A DNA stretch of 64,000 bases from Amycolatopsis keratiniphila subsp. keratiniphila (GTDB taxonomy: Bacteria; Actinomycetota; Actinomycetes; Mycobacteriales; Pseudonocardiaceae), in NCBI RefSeq assembly GCF_001620365.2, contig NZ_LQMT02000012.1, positions 365,388-429,387 on the forward strand. Reading direction: 5' to 3'. The position numbers and the translations under genes are program-made. This document shows, in pieces, positions 53,637-61,616 of this stretch (the first letter of the stretch is position 1; each line of letters starts with the position of its first letter). The notes beneath the pieces are model-generated. The model ran no database searches. It saw only the letters and a program-made list of their open reading frames with translations, and was not told where the DNA came from.

Positions 53637-54239
53637 ATGAAAGCCAGCCCAGGGTCCCGCCGCGCCGAACTGCTCGCCCTGGCGGCGAAGCTGTTCGCCG
53701 AGCGCGGCTACGTCTCCACCACCGTGCGGGACATCGCGGACGCGGCGGGCATCCTTTCGGGCAGCCTCTACCACCATTTCGACTCGAAGGAGTCGATGGC
53801 CGACGAGATCCTCACCGGCTTCCTCGACGAACTCTTCGGCGCCTACGCCGAGATCGTCGCGGAAGGGAAAGGCCCGCGGGAAACCCTCGAAGCCGTCGTC
53901 GTGGCGTCGTTCGAATCCATTCACCGGCGGCCCGCCGAGGTGGCGATCTACCAATCCGAGGCGAAGCATCTGATGCAGTTGCCGCGGTTCGACTACCTCA
54001 ACGACCGCAACACCGAATTCCGCAAACTGTGGAACGGGATCCTCACCGACGGCATCGCGGCAGGCGTGTTCCGCGAGGACCTCGACGTCGAACTCACCTA
54101 CCGGTTCATCCGCGACACCGTCTGGGTGGCGGTGCGCTGGTACAACCCCGGCGGCACGCTGAGCGCGGACGACGTCGCGCAGCAGTACCTCGGGATCCTG
54201 CTGGACGGCATCGCGACCAAGAGGAGGCGACGTGGCTGA
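53637..54239 (+). CDS. kstR2: TetR-family repressor of ring C/D genes, KstR2
   Basis: A 200-residue TetR regulator closely matching mycobacterial KstR2: SRRAELLALAAKLFAERGY, the DNA-reading TTVRDIADAAGILSGSLYHH, and VAVRWYNPGGTLSADDVAQQ in the ligand domain. It represses the fadD3 and fadE30 operons and is relieved by HIP-CoA. ATG 53637 is used because GAGG lies upstream; an ATG at 53622 is in frame but overlaps ipdF. It is co-transcribed with fadE30 and fadA6, giving autoregulation through the box at 51687. Confidence 0.93.
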   Translation: MKASPGSRRAELLALAAKLFAERGYVSTTVRDIADAAGILSGSLYHHFDSKESMADEILTGFLDELFGAYAEIVAEGKGPRETLEAVVVASFESIHRRPAEVAIYQSEAKHLMQLPRFDYLNDRNTEFRKLWNGILTDGIAAGVFREDLDVELTYRFIRDTVWVAVRWYNPGGTLSADDVAQQYLGILLDGIATKRRRRG

Positions 54240-55383
54240 AGCGTATGTGCTGGACGCGGTCCGGACCCCGGTCGGCAAACGCGGGGGAGCGCTCAGTGGC
54301 ATCCATTCCGCCGACCTCGGCGCCCACGTCATCCAGGCCGTCGTCGAGCGAACGGGCGTCGAGGCCGACCTGGTCGACGACGTCATCCTCGGCTGTTGCG
54401 ACACGCTCGGACCGCAGTCCGGGAACATCGCGCGCACGGCGTGGCTCGCCGCGGGTTTCGGGCACCACGTGCCGGGTGTGACGATCGACCGGCAGTGCGG
54501 TTCGAGCCAGCAGGCCGTGCACTTCGCCGCGCAGGCGGTGCTGTCCGGGACGATGGACCTCGTCCTCGCCGGCGGCGTGCAGAACATGAGCGCCATCCCG
54601 ATCAGCGCGGCGATGCTGGCCGGGCGCGAGTACGGCTTCGAAGACCCGTTCTCCGGCTCGAAGGGCTGGCAGGAGCGGTACGGCAGCGTCGAGGTCTCGC
54701 AGTTCCGCAGTGCCGACATGATCGCCGAACACTGGGATCTGACCCGCGAGGCGATGGAGGAGTTCGCGTTCCGCAGCCATCAGCGCGCGATCGCGGCCAT
54801 CGACGAAGGCCGCTTCGCCGCCGAGATCACTCCGTTCGCCGGTGCCGCCCTGGACGAGGGGCCCAGGCGCGACACCAGCATGGAACGGATGGCCGGCCTG
54901 AAACCGCTGAGCGAGGGTTCGCGCATCACCGCGGCCGTGGCCAGCCAGATCTCGGACGGCGCCAGCGCGGCGCTCATCGCGTCGGAGAAGTTCGTCGAGG
55001 AGCACGGGCTCACCCCGCGCGCGAGGATCCATCACCTTTCCGTGCGGGCGGCCGATCCGGTGTGGATGCTGACCGGGCCCATCCCGGCGACCGCGCACGC
55101 GCTGCGGAAGACCGGGCTGAGCATCGACGACATCGACCTGTTCGAGGTCAACGAGGCGTTCGCGAGTGTCGTCCTGGCGTGGATCGAGGAGACGGGCGCC
55201 GATCCGGACCGCGTCAACGTCAACGGCGGCGGGATCGCGCTCGGCCATCCCATCGGGGCGACCGGCACGAAACTGTTCGCGACCCTGCTGCACGAACTCG
55301 AACGGCGCGGCGGCCGCTATGGGTTGCAGACGATGTGCGAGGGCGGCGGCACGGCGAACGTCACCATCATCGAGCGGCTTTGA
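54232..55383 (+). CDS. fadA6: thiolase FadA6
   Basis: A 383-residue acetyl-CoA acyltransferase. The nucleophile is Cys89 (DRQCGSS), the His base is in GGGIALGHPIGATG, and the second Cys is in MCEGGGTANV. FadA6 (386 residues in M. tuberculosis) performs thiolysis in ring C/D degradation. GAGGAGG precedes the GTG start, which overlaps the kstR2 stop. It is last gene of the operon; its end overlaps the convergent MFS gene by 17 bases. Confidence 0.92.
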   Translation: MAEAYVLDAVRTPVGKRGGALSGIHSADLGAHVIQAVVERTGVEADLVDDVILGCCDTLGPQSGNIARTAWLAAGFGHHVPGVTIDRQCGSSQQAVHFAAQAVLSGTMDLVLAGGVQNMSAIPISAAMLAGREYGFEDPFSGSKGWQERYGSVEVSQFRSADMIAEHWDLTREAMEEFAFRSHQRAIAAIDEGRFAAEITPFAGAALDEGPRRDTSMERMAGLKPLSEGSRITAAVASQISDGASAALIASEKFVEEHGLTPRARIHHLSVRAADPVWMLTGPIPATAHALRKTGLSIDDIDLFEVNEAFASVVLAWIEETGADPDRVNVNGGGIALGHPIGATGTKLFATLLHELERRGGRYGLQTMCEGGGTANVTIIERL

Positions 55384-56509
55384 CACCCCATACGGTGAGT
55401 GCCAGGGCGCTGAACGCCGCGCCGAGCACGCAGACGCCCGTCCAGCCGGCGACGGCGTAGACGGCGGTCGAGCCGATGGCGCCCAGCCCGCTGCCGACCG
55501 AGTAGAAGATCATGTACCCGCCGATCAGCCTGCTCCCGGCGTCCGGCCGGAGCGGGTAGATCAGGGTCTGGCTCGTGACGTGCACGGCCTGGACGGCGAG
55601 GTCGAGCAGGATCGCGCCCACCACCAGCGCCCACAGTGACGAGCGGGTGAACCCCAGCGGCACCCAGGAAAGCAGGAGCAGGCCGAGCGCGAGCCCGGTC
55701 GTCCACCGCGCCCGGCCGCGATCGGCGAGCCGTCCTGCGGGGGCCGCCGCCAGCGCGCCCGCGGCCCCGGCCAGCCCGAACGCGCCGATGGCGGTATGCG
55801 ACAGGCCGTCCTCACTGAGTGGCAAAGCGACCGAGCTCCACAACGTGCCGAACGCGGCGAAAATCAGCAACGCGAGGATGCCGCGTGTGCGGAAGACGGG
55901 CTCCTCGACGAAGAGGGAGAGCGTGGATCGCAGCAGCCGCCAGTAGTTCATGGTCTTGCTTCCGGCCGTGGCGGGCAGGATGCGGTACAACACGATCGCG
56001 ATCACCACGGTCACCCCCGCGGACACGACGTACACCGCGCGCCAGCCGGCGAGGTCGGCCAGTGTGCCGGACACGGTGCGCGCGAGCAGGATCCCGAGGA
56101 CGACTCCGGTCGTCACGAGACCGACCACGCGTCCGCGTTCGCCGGGTTTCGCGAGCGACGCGGCGAACGCGACCAGGAGCTGCGTGACCACCGCGAGCAC
56201 GCCGATCGCCGCCATTCCGGCGAACAGCGTCAAGCCGTTCACGGCGGTCGCGGCCACGAGTTCGGCGATCGCCAGCAGCGTCAGCAGGCCGGTGACCAGC
56301 CGCCGCCGGTCGAGCAGGTCACCGAGCGGGACCAGGAGGAACAGGCCGAGGCCGTAGCCGAACTGCGTGAGCGTGACGATGCCGCCGACGGTCGAGGCGG
56401 CGATGCCGAGCTCGGCGCCCATGGTGACGAGCAACGGCTGGGCGAAGTAGATCGTGGCGACGGCCGTCCCGGCGGCCACGGCGAACAACAGGACGACACC
56501 GCGATGCAC
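55367..56509 (-). CDS. MFS-type exporter
   Basis: A 380-residue major facilitator with about 12 membrane segments. The typical loop 2-3 motif is PLGDLLDRRRLVTG. The opening LLFAVAAGTAVATIYFAQPLL resembles the small-molecule efflux group of AraJ/DHA1-like carriers. The GTG start at 56509 has GGAGGG upstream. It is divergent from an HxlR regulator that likely controls it, so an efflux pump induced by its substrate is the simplest reading. The substrate is unknown and a link to sterol catabolism is not indicated. Confidence 0.85.
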   Translation of the reverse strand: MHRGVVLLFAVAAGTAVATIYFAQPLLVTMGAELGIAASTVGGIVTLTQFGYGLGLFLLVPLGDLLDRRRLVTGLLTLLAIAELVAATAVNGLTLFAGMAAIGVLAVVTQLLVAFAASLAKPGERGRVVGLVTTGVVLGILLARTVSGTLADLAGWRAVYVVSAGVTVVIAIVLYRILPATAGSKTMNYWRLLRSTLSLFVEEPVFRTRGILALLIFAAFGTLWSSVALPLSEDGLSHTAIGAFGLAGAAGALAAAPAGRLADRGRARWTTGLALGLLLLSWVPLGFTRSSLWALVVGAILLDLAVQAVHVTSQTLIYPLRPDAGSRLIGGYMIFYSVGSGLGAIGSTAVYAVAGWTGVCVLGAAFSALALTVWGVKAAR

Positions 56510-56534
56510 AGACCCTCCAGGTGGTTTCAACTTG

Positions 56535-56576
56535 CTACCACCTGACGGTAGGACACTTCGGTTGTAAGATGCAACC
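56535..56576. promoter_or_regulatory. two inverted repeats, candidate HxlR operators
   Basis: CTACC-7-GGTAG (56535-56551) and GGTTG-7-CAACC (56560-56576) lie between the divergent MFS and HxlR starts. Equal arm and spacer lengths and their placement suit a dimeric winged-helix regulator acting on both promoters. Confidence 0.45.
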
Positions 56577-57029
56577 ATGGTCAAGCGGACGACGTTCGAC
56601 GACGCCTCCTGCCCGGTGGCGCGCTCGGTCGACACGATCGGCGACTGGTGGTCGCTCCTGATCGTGCGCGACGCCTTCGACGGCGTGCGCCGCTTCGGGG
56701 AGTTCCAGCGCAGCCTGGGTGTCGCGAAGAACATCCTGTCCGCGCGGCTACGGGCGCTCGTCGGGCACGGGGTGCTCGAGGTGGTCCCTGCTTCGGACGG
56801 GAGCACATACAGCGAGTACGTCCTCACGCCGAAGGGGCGAGACCTGTTCCCGGTGATCGTCGCGCTGCGGCAATGGGGCGAGGCGCACTTCTTCGCCGAC
56901 GGCGAGCCGCGGTCGGAACTGGTGGACCGCGACGGCGGGCTTCCGTTGCGGGGCCTGGAGATTCACGCCTCAGACGGGCGTCTGGTCGGCCCGGACGACA
57001 CTGTCGTCGTGAAGCCCCAGTCCTCGTGA
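56577..57029 (+). CDS. HxlR-family transcriptional regulator
   Basis: A 150-residue winged-helix HxlR protein: CPVARSVDTIGDWWSLLIVRD, then RFGEFQRSLGVAKNILSARL forming the recognition helix and turn, then YVLTPKGRDLFPVIVAL. HxlR proteins sense small electrophiles or redox state in some species. The single Cys12 in the opening helix is where redox-sensing relatives keep theirs. It is divergent from the MFS gene. Confidence 0.87.
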   Translation: MVKRTTFDDASCPVARSVDTIGDWWSLLIVRDAFDGVRRFGEFQRSLGVAKNILSARLRALVGHGVLEVVPASDGSTYSEYVLTPKGRDLFPVIVALRQWGEAHFFADGEPRSELVDRDGGLPLRGLEIHASDGRLVGPDDTVVVKPQSS

Positions 57030-57045
57030 GTCACGCGGGAAAGCG

Positions 57046-57102
57046 GTGTTGCGAAAGCCACTTTCGCAACCTTCAACGTTGCGAAAGTGGCTTTCGCAAC
57101 AC
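57046..57102. terminator. 57-base composite palindrome, copy B
   Basis: Same element as 30773-30825: both 23-base arms are base-for-base identical (GTTGCGAAAG-CCA-CTTTCGCAAC and its partner), and only the seven-base loop differs at the first two bases (CTTCAAC against ACTCAAC). Two more base pairs extend the stem here. It begins 17 bases after the HxlR stop. Confidence 0.75.
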
Positions 57103-57150
57103 GTTCCGCGACCGGGCGGTCGAGCAGAAGGAGCCTTCGGTCGCCTTGGA

Positions 57151-57191
57151 TCGGGGCCCTCCCAGGTGAGTCAGGCCTGGAAGGGCCCCGA
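57151..57191. terminator. GC-rich hairpin
   Basis: TCGGGGCCCT pairs with AGGGCCCCGA; after one C/A mismatch, CCAGG pairs with CCTGG. The loop is nine bases. There is no U-tract, as usual for actinomycete terminators. Confidence 0.5.
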
Positions 57192-57271
57192 CCGGAGACG
57201 GGGAGCCTGGAGGCGGTACCCGACGGAGCCCGAATCACCGTCGGGCCGGATACCTCCCGGCGTCCCCAGGG

Positions 57272-57311
57272 GGTGGCGGTGGGTGCGGAGGCCCAGCAAC
57301 CCACCGCCACC
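57272..57311. terminator. GC-rich hairpin near the reductase 3' end
   Basis: GGTGGCGGTGGGT pairs perfectly with ACCCACCGCCACC across 14 bases. It lies 51 bases past the minus-strand stop at 57363, a reasonable terminator position. Confidence 0.5.
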
Positions 57312-57362
57312 TGAGGGGACCGCGGCCGCCGCGCGCGGCCCCGGTCCGTTCGCGCTCCCGGG

Positions 57363-58682
57363 TCACCCGGCGGGAACGCGAGCCCAGGGCATCCTTTCCG
57401 GCGCCGGAACGGCCTCGGTCGGGGTCTCGGACAGGAAGTCCCGCTCGAACGGGGCCAGGATGTCCTCCCCGATCGGCGTGTCCGCCGGCGAAGGAGCGGG
57501 CGCGGGGAACACCGGCTCGGGCACCGGCAGCCGCCGGTCGAGTTCGGCGGTCCAGTGGATCATCGCCTTCGGCCGGTCCCAGCCCGCGGCACCGATCAGC
57601 CTGCCGTCGCGGACGAAACCGGTGACCCCGTCGGAAAGTTCGATCGTGTCCTTGCCCAGCGACGGCATCCCGACGGTCTGCAACCGCGCGTCGTAGAGGG
57701 ACGACCAGGCGCGGGGGAGTGGCGTGTACGGCCGCGCGTTGCCCCGGCCCAGCATCAGGCTTTCCGCCGCCGCGCGCCCGGATTCGACGCCGTTCATCCA
57801 GTGCTCGACCCGCCGCGGGGTCTCGTCGATCCGCAGGTTCGGCCATTTCGCGACGTCACCGGCGACCACGACGTCCTCCGCCCCGGTGGCGAACAGGGTC
57901 GCTTCGCACAGGACGCCGTCGTCGATGGTCAGCTCCGATCCGCGCAGCCAGTCGACGGCCGGCACGCTGCCGATCGAAAGCACCACGCAACTGGCCACCA
58001 GGAACTGGTTGTTGGTCAGGTGCAGCCCGACCGTCTCCTTGGTGCTGATCCAGTTCCGTACCTCGGTGTTCATCGCCAGCTTGGCGCGATGGTGCTGATG
58101 CTCCTTGGTGAGCGCCGACGCGATCCGCTCCCCGAAGCGGTGCAAAGGCGCCTTCGCGTGACCGATGAGCGTGACGTCCCGGCCCATGTACCGCATCGAC
58201 GCGGCGAACTCGTTCCCGATCAGGCCGCTGCCGATCACCACGACGGATTTGTTGCTGTTGCCCAAGGCCCGCCGGACGGCCAGTGAATCCTCCACGGTGC
58301 GCAGCACCCGGACCCGGGGGTCGTGGCGCGGCGAGCCGGGGAGATGCCGGGGATACACCCCGGTCGCGATGATCAACCCGTCGTACCACAGGGATTCCCC
58401 GCCCGGCAGGTGCACCGTGCGCTCCTTGCTGTCCAGCCAGGTCGCGCGGGTGCCGAGCCGCCAGTGGACGTCCAGGTCGACGTAGGGCTCCAGGCTCGCG
58501 GCCACCGGTTTCACCCCGCCGGTGATGAGCTCCTTCGACACCATCGGCCGGTGGTACGGCTTCCGCGGCTCGTCGCCGACCAGCACGATCTCGCCGTCGA
58601 AACCGAGCTCCCGCAACCGTTCCGCGGAGCGGAGCCCGGCGACGCCCGCGCCGACGATGACGATCCGGTCTCCGTCACTCAT
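57363..58682 (-). CDS. FAD-dependent NAD(P)H:ferredoxin reductase-like protein
   Basis: A 439-residue pyridine-nucleotide-disulfide-fold oxidoreductase. The N-terminal FAD loop is VGAGVAGLRSAERL and the NAD(P) loop IGSGLIGNEFAAS. The run VVVAGDVAKWPN is typical of rubredoxin/ferredoxin reductases. An unusual Pro-rich C-terminal tail of about 60 residues (PVPEPVFPAPAPSPADTPIG and on) follows the catalytic part. It overlaps the ferredoxin gene by eight bases, so it is presumably its electron donor. It is last gene of a five-gene redox operon. Confidence 0.85.
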   Translation of the reverse strand: MSDGDRIVIVGAGVAGLRSAERLRELGFDGEIVLVGDEPRKPYHRPMVSKELITGGVKPVAASLEPYVDLDVHWRLGTRATWLDSKERTVHLPGGESLWYDGLIIATGVYPRHLPGSPRHDPRVRVLRTVEDSLAVRRALGNSNKSVVVIGSGLIGNEFAASMRYMGRDVTLIGHAKAPLHRFGERIASALTKEHQHHRAKLAMNTEVRNWISTKETVGLHLTNNQFLVASCVVLSIGSVPAVDWLRGSELTIDDGVLCEATLFATGAEDVVVAGDVAKWPNLRIDETPRRVEHWMNGVESGRAAAESLMLGRGNARPYTPLPRAWSSLYDARLQTVGMPSLGKDTIELSDGVTGFVRDGRLIGAAGWDRPKAMIHWTAELDRRLPVPEPVFPAPAPSPADTPIGEDILAPFERDFLSETPTEAVPAPERMPWARVPAG

Positions 58683-58911
58683 CGTCGTACGCTCCTTCTC
58701 CCTTGACTCTGATGGCTTGTTTCGGGCACAGCCGCGCGGCGGAGATGGCCTGGTCCAGCCCGTCCCGGTCGACCATCCGGCGGATGCGGAGCTTGCCGTC
58801 CGGCCCGATCTTGAACGTCGACGGCGCCTCCATCTCGCAGAAGCCGAAGATCTCGCACCGCTCGTTGTCGACGCTGACGCGGGTGCCACGCCGTATGCTT
58901 CCGAAGATCAT
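58675..58911 (-). CDS. [3Fe-4S]-type ferredoxin
   Basis: A 78-residue ferredoxin of the kind that serves actinomycete P450s. The cluster motif CX5C...CP uses Cys19, Cys25 and Cys62-Pro63. The variable middle position, which is Cys in [4Fe-4S] forms, is Phe22, suggesting a [3Fe-4S] cluster. Start ATG 58911 gives the family N-terminus. No P450 lies nearby; the partners are the reductase downstream and the membrane cytochrome-like protein upstream. Confidence 0.87.
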   Translation of the reverse strand: MIFGSIRRGTRVSVDNERCEIFGFCEMEAPSTFKIGPDGKLRIRRMVDRDGLDQAISAARLCPKQAIRVKGEGAYDDE

Positions 58912-58930
58912 CTTTCGTCTCTCCAAGTCT

Positions 58931-59536
58931 TCAGACCAGCTCTTCGACCAGGCCCAGCCGTTCCAGGTACCGGGTCGGCGTGAACCGCAGCGCGGTCAGC
59001 AGCACCACGGGGACCAGCAGCGTGATCCCGCCGAACCACAGCAGGCCGAGATGCCCGTTGGCCATGGCGCCGAAGAACGAGTGCAGCGCGGTGATCCCGA
59101 CCGCCGGATAGGCGAGGCGGTGGATCCACAGAAAGCGGCGATAGGAACTGAACCGGCTGATCCCGCCGGTCAGTGCGACGGCGATCATGACCTCGAGCCC
59201 GACGACGCCGAGTTCGTGCCGCGCCAAGGTGCCGGGCAGGAGCGGGATGGTGATCTGCGCCAGGGTGAAACCGTCGGGCAGGAACAGGAACGACATCGCG
59301 TGCACGACGCCGAACGACAACGCCAGGATGCCGAGCACCATATGCGAGTTGCGCAGTGCCTTCCGCCCGGTCAGCGACTTGATCCAGCCGGTCGCGGTGA
59401 GTACGCCCCAGCAGAGGGTGAGGCACATGAAGCCGTAGGCGATCCGGGCCGAGGTCTGCGCCATGCCCTTGATGCCGGGGTCGGTGTCCGCCTTCTGGGT
59501 CAGCACGATCACCACCTCGGACCACTGGTCATACAT
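58931..59536 (-). CDS. ferric-reductase-like membrane b-type cytochrome
   Basis: A 201-residue membrane protein with about six hydrophobic segments, matching the ferric-reductase-like/MsrQ membrane domain. Candidate haem-ligand histidines are in NSHMVLG, VVHAMSF, WIHRLAYP and ALHSFFG. By fold it would carry electrons across the membrane through b haems. ATG 59536 overlaps the DUF4142 stop by eight bases. It has no flavin or NAD domain of its own, which the ferredoxin/reductase encoded downstream could supply. Confidence 0.8.
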   Translation of the reverse strand: MYDQWSEVVIVLTQKADTDPGIKGMAQTSARIAYGFMCLTLCWGVLTATGWIKSLTGRKALRNSHMVLGILALSFGVVHAMSFLFLPDGFTLAQITIPLLPGTLARHELGVVGLEVMIAVALTGGISRFSSYRRFLWIHRLAYPAVGITALHSFFGAMANGHLGLLWFGGITLLVPVVLLTALRFTPTRYLERLGLVEELV

Positions 59537-60296
59537 TGATCTCTCCTGGGGCACTGGGAACCGGATCCGGTTCGAGGGCGGCCGCGCGGTTGCGGGTCCG
59601 GGTGTTCTTGCCGCGCAGGGTCCGGATGGCGAAGAACAGTCCGCCGCCGAGCACCACCGCGAGCAGCAGGCCGAGCGCGAAGTCGCCGAAACCGACGTCC
59701 ATCGCGGCGTTGGCCGAATTCGACTGCGGCACCGGCGCTTCCGGCATCAGCGACTGGTCGACGACGCCGGTGCTCTCCAGCAGCGTCATATGCCGCAGCA
59801 CCGCCTGGTTGGCCGTGGTGGCGTAGTCGCGGACGACGTCGTTGCGGGTGCCGGCCCTGACCTGCGCGATGACGGGGAACAGCACGCCGTGCGCGTACCG
59901 GAGCCGGTTGGCGAAGATCCGGTCGAACTCGGTGTCGTCGCGGGCGGCCTTCATCTCGCCGAGCCACGCGGACTGCTGATCCGACGGCTCGGCGGGCAGG
60001 GCGACGCCGAACCGGTCGGCGATGGCGTGCGTCGCGGTGTCGAGCCTGCCGTGGTCGATCATCAGCGTCCGGCCGACTTCCCGGGTCCGCTTGCTCTTCC
60101 CGCGTTCCTGCGCCCACATCCCGGCGGGCATTTCCCACAGCCCGGCCAGTTTGACGTTGACGATCAGGTTCTTGTCCGCGGCGGAGAGCTCTTGGGCGTG
60201 CGCTTCGCCGATAGGGCCGAAAAGGCTCACCACGGCCGCGATCAGCAGGACGATCAGCGGGCGGACGGGTCTGGGGAGGTCAGATGCCGAGGTCAT
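59529..60296 (-). CDS. secreted, membrane-anchored DUF4142 protein
   Basis: A 255-residue protein. The signal peptide has a hydrophobic core LIVLLIAAVVSLFG and an AHA-Q cleavage site. The DUF4142 ferritin-like helical domain (about 50-190) contains MIDHGRLDTATHAIADRFG and RYAHGVLFPVIAQVRAGTRN. A C-terminal anchor helix (FALGLLLAVVLGGGLFFAI) and a basic tail follow. The domain faces the outside. Several His and acidic residues could bind metal, but no ligand set is proven. It overlaps the lipoprotein gene by 17 bases. Confidence 0.82.
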   Translation of the reverse strand: MTSASDLPRPVRPLIVLLIAAVVSLFGPIGEAHAQELSAADKNLIVNVKLAGLWEMPAGMWAQERGKSKRTREVGRTLMIDHGRLDTATHAIADRFGVALPAEPSDQQSAWLGEMKAARDDTEFDRIFANRLRYAHGVLFPVIAQVRAGTRNDVVRDYATTANQAVLRHMTLLESTGVVDQSLMPEAPVPQSNSANAAMDVGFGDFALGLLLAVVLGGGLFFAIRTLRGKNTRTRNRAAALEPDPVPSAPGEINV

Positions 60297-60840
60297 CGGC
60301 CTGCCAGGTCTCGGCGGTGAGCAGCACCTTCGTCCCGTCCGGCTTGGCGGGGAACCACGCGCCGTCGGCACCCTGTCCGCTGGTGTTGCCGGGCATCGCG
60401 TCCTTGGCGTTGCGGTAGAGCGGCCAGCCCGCGAGCGTGAGCTGCTCGGTGCCGTCGTCCCTGGTGACGGTGCCGACCAGGGCGCGATCGATCCCGGTCA
60501 CCACGAGGTCGGCGCCCGCCTTGGCGGGAATCCAGGTCCGCGCACAGGTTTCGGTGCAATTCGATTTGGGCGGATTCACCGTGTCCTTGTCGTAGCGGTA
60601 AAGCGTGAAGCCTCCGGTGTCGGTGACGATCGGCCCGAGGTCGAACAGGATCGCCGCCGTGACACCGGGGGCGGGTTCGGCCGCGGGGTCGGGCATTCCC
60701 GGGATCCGCGCCGCTCCGGCGGTGGAGCCCGCGCCGGGAGCGCCGTTCGGTCCCGCGGTACCGGTGGTGCAGGCGGCGGTCAGCGCGACCGCGGCCAGGA
60801 TGAGGGGCAGAGGTATGACCGAGCGTGACACGGGGTTCAC
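60280..60840 (-). CDS. lipoprotein with COG4315 'secreted repeat' domain
   Basis: A 186-residue lipoprotein. The GTG start has a strong AGGAGG upstream. The signal peptide ends in the lipobox LTAAC, so the mature protein begins at that Cys. The body holds two copies of the COG4315/Lipoprotein_15 repeat: GGFTLYRYDKDTVNPPKSNC..TCARTW and TLAGWPLYRNAKDAMPGNTSGQG...WF. Two Cys in the first repeat could form a disulfide. The repeat's role is unknown; its association here with electron carriers suggests an extracytoplasmic redox partner. It is first gene of the operon, behind a SigL-type promoter. Confidence 0.85.
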   Translation of the reverse strand: MNPVSRSVIPLPLILAAVALTAACTTGTAGPNGAPGAGSTAGAARIPGMPDPAAEPAPGVTAAILFDLGPIVTDTGGFTLYRYDKDTVNPPKSNCTETCARTWIPAKAGADLVVTGIDRALVGTVTRDDGTEQLTLAGWPLYRNAKDAMPGNTSGQGADGAWFPAKPDGTKVLLTAETWQADDLGI

Positions 60841-60909
60841 GGAAATCCTCCTGTCGGGGCAGAGGAGAACGCCATCACCGCGGGGAGATGGTGTACAGGC
60901 AGGTTCAAT

Positions 60910-60940
60910 TCCACTGTGGACAGTCATGATCCACAGTGGA
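60910..60940. repeat. 31-base composite palindrome upstream of the redox operon
   Basis: TCCAC-T-GTGGA, nine bases, TCCAC-A-GTGGA. Each half is a palindrome and the halves are mutually complementary, the same plan as the larger elements but with a single variable base. It lies in the leader between the ECF promoter and the lipoprotein start, so it may be a regulatory hairpin. Confidence 0.55.
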
Positions 60941-60985
60941 TTCGGCGGTGCGGGGGACAGCGCCGGGTCGGGGTCTTCGGTAGGG

Positions 60986-61013
60986 GATACGGTCACAGGC
61001 GGGAAACGGTTCA
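60986..61013 (-). promoter_or_regulatory. ECF (SigL-type) promoter for the redox operon
   Basis: Minus strand: -35 TGAACC (61013-61008), 16-base spacer, -10 CGTATC (60991-60986). This agrees with the SigL-type consensus TGAACC...CGT. The same two hexamers with the same spacing recur at 62405-62432. The lipoprotein start is about 145 bases downstream. Confidence 0.72.
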
Positions 61014-61055
61014 AAAAACTTTCGCTCTGGACTTATCGCCCCTGATCCCACAAAG

Positions 61056-61616
61056 ATGTGCCGCGTGGGACGCCACTCTCGGATACTGCAGCCAATTGTC
61101 GATCATGAACCCGCGTCGAACGGGCATGACGACCTCATCAGGGCGTTGTACCAGGAGTTCGGATCGAGCCTGATGGCGTTCGTGCTGAAGCTGACCGGCC
61201 ACGATCGCCAGTGGGCCGAGGACGTGGTCCAGGAGACGCTCATCAAGGCGTGGCGCAACGCCGGCAAACTCGACCGGCAGCCGGAAATGCTGCGCGCCTG
61301 GCTGTTCACCGTGGCCAGGCGCATCGTCATCGACGGCTGGCGGAGCCGGAGTGCCCGCCCTCAAGAGGTGGAGGAACTGGAGTCGGATTCGATCGGAGTG
61401 CCGGACGAATCGGAGAAGACGCTCGCGGCCATGATCGTTTACGAGGCCCTGCGCAACCTTTCCCCGGAACAGCGTGAAGCCGTCCAGCAGACCTACCTGC
61501 GTGACCGCACCGTGAACGAGGTCGCGGCGACGCTCGGGGTTCCGCCGGGTACGGTGAAATCGCGGATCCACCACGCTGTGCGCGCGCTGCGCAGGGCGCT
61601 GCAGGAGCGGGGGTGA
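61056..61616 (+). CDS. sigL: ECF sigma factor, SigL-like
   Basis: A 186-residue group IV sigma factor. Region 2 includes the run WAEDVVQETLIKAWRNAGKL, and region 4 reads LSPEQREAVQQTYLRDRTVNE followed by TLGVPPGTVKSRIHHAVRAL. It resembles M. tuberculosis SigL in length and in having a ZAS-type anti-sigma gene overlapping its end. ATG 61056 has a weak ribosome site; GTG 61065 is an alternative. The TGAACC/CGTATC promoters on both sides are its likely targets. No such promoter is seen for sigL itself. Confidence 0.82.
   Translation: MCRVGRHSRILQPIVDHEPASNGHDDLIRALYQEFGSSLMAFVLKLTGHDRQWAEDVVQETLIKAWRNAGKLDRQPEMLRAWLFTVARRIVIDGWRSRSARPQEVEELESDSIGVPDESEKTLAAMIVYEALRNLSPEQREAVQQTYLRDRTVNEVAATLGVPPGTVKSRIHHAVRALRRALQERG

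Larger units (their letters stand above)
57030..57362. other. 333-base gene-free region of serial hairpins
   Basis: This gap separates the convergent HxlR and reductase genes. It contains the composite palindrome 57046-57102, the hairpins 57151-57191 and 57272-57311, and further GC-rich self-complementary runs (CGACGG...CCGTCG near 57218-57244). No gene is supported. Confidence 0.65.
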
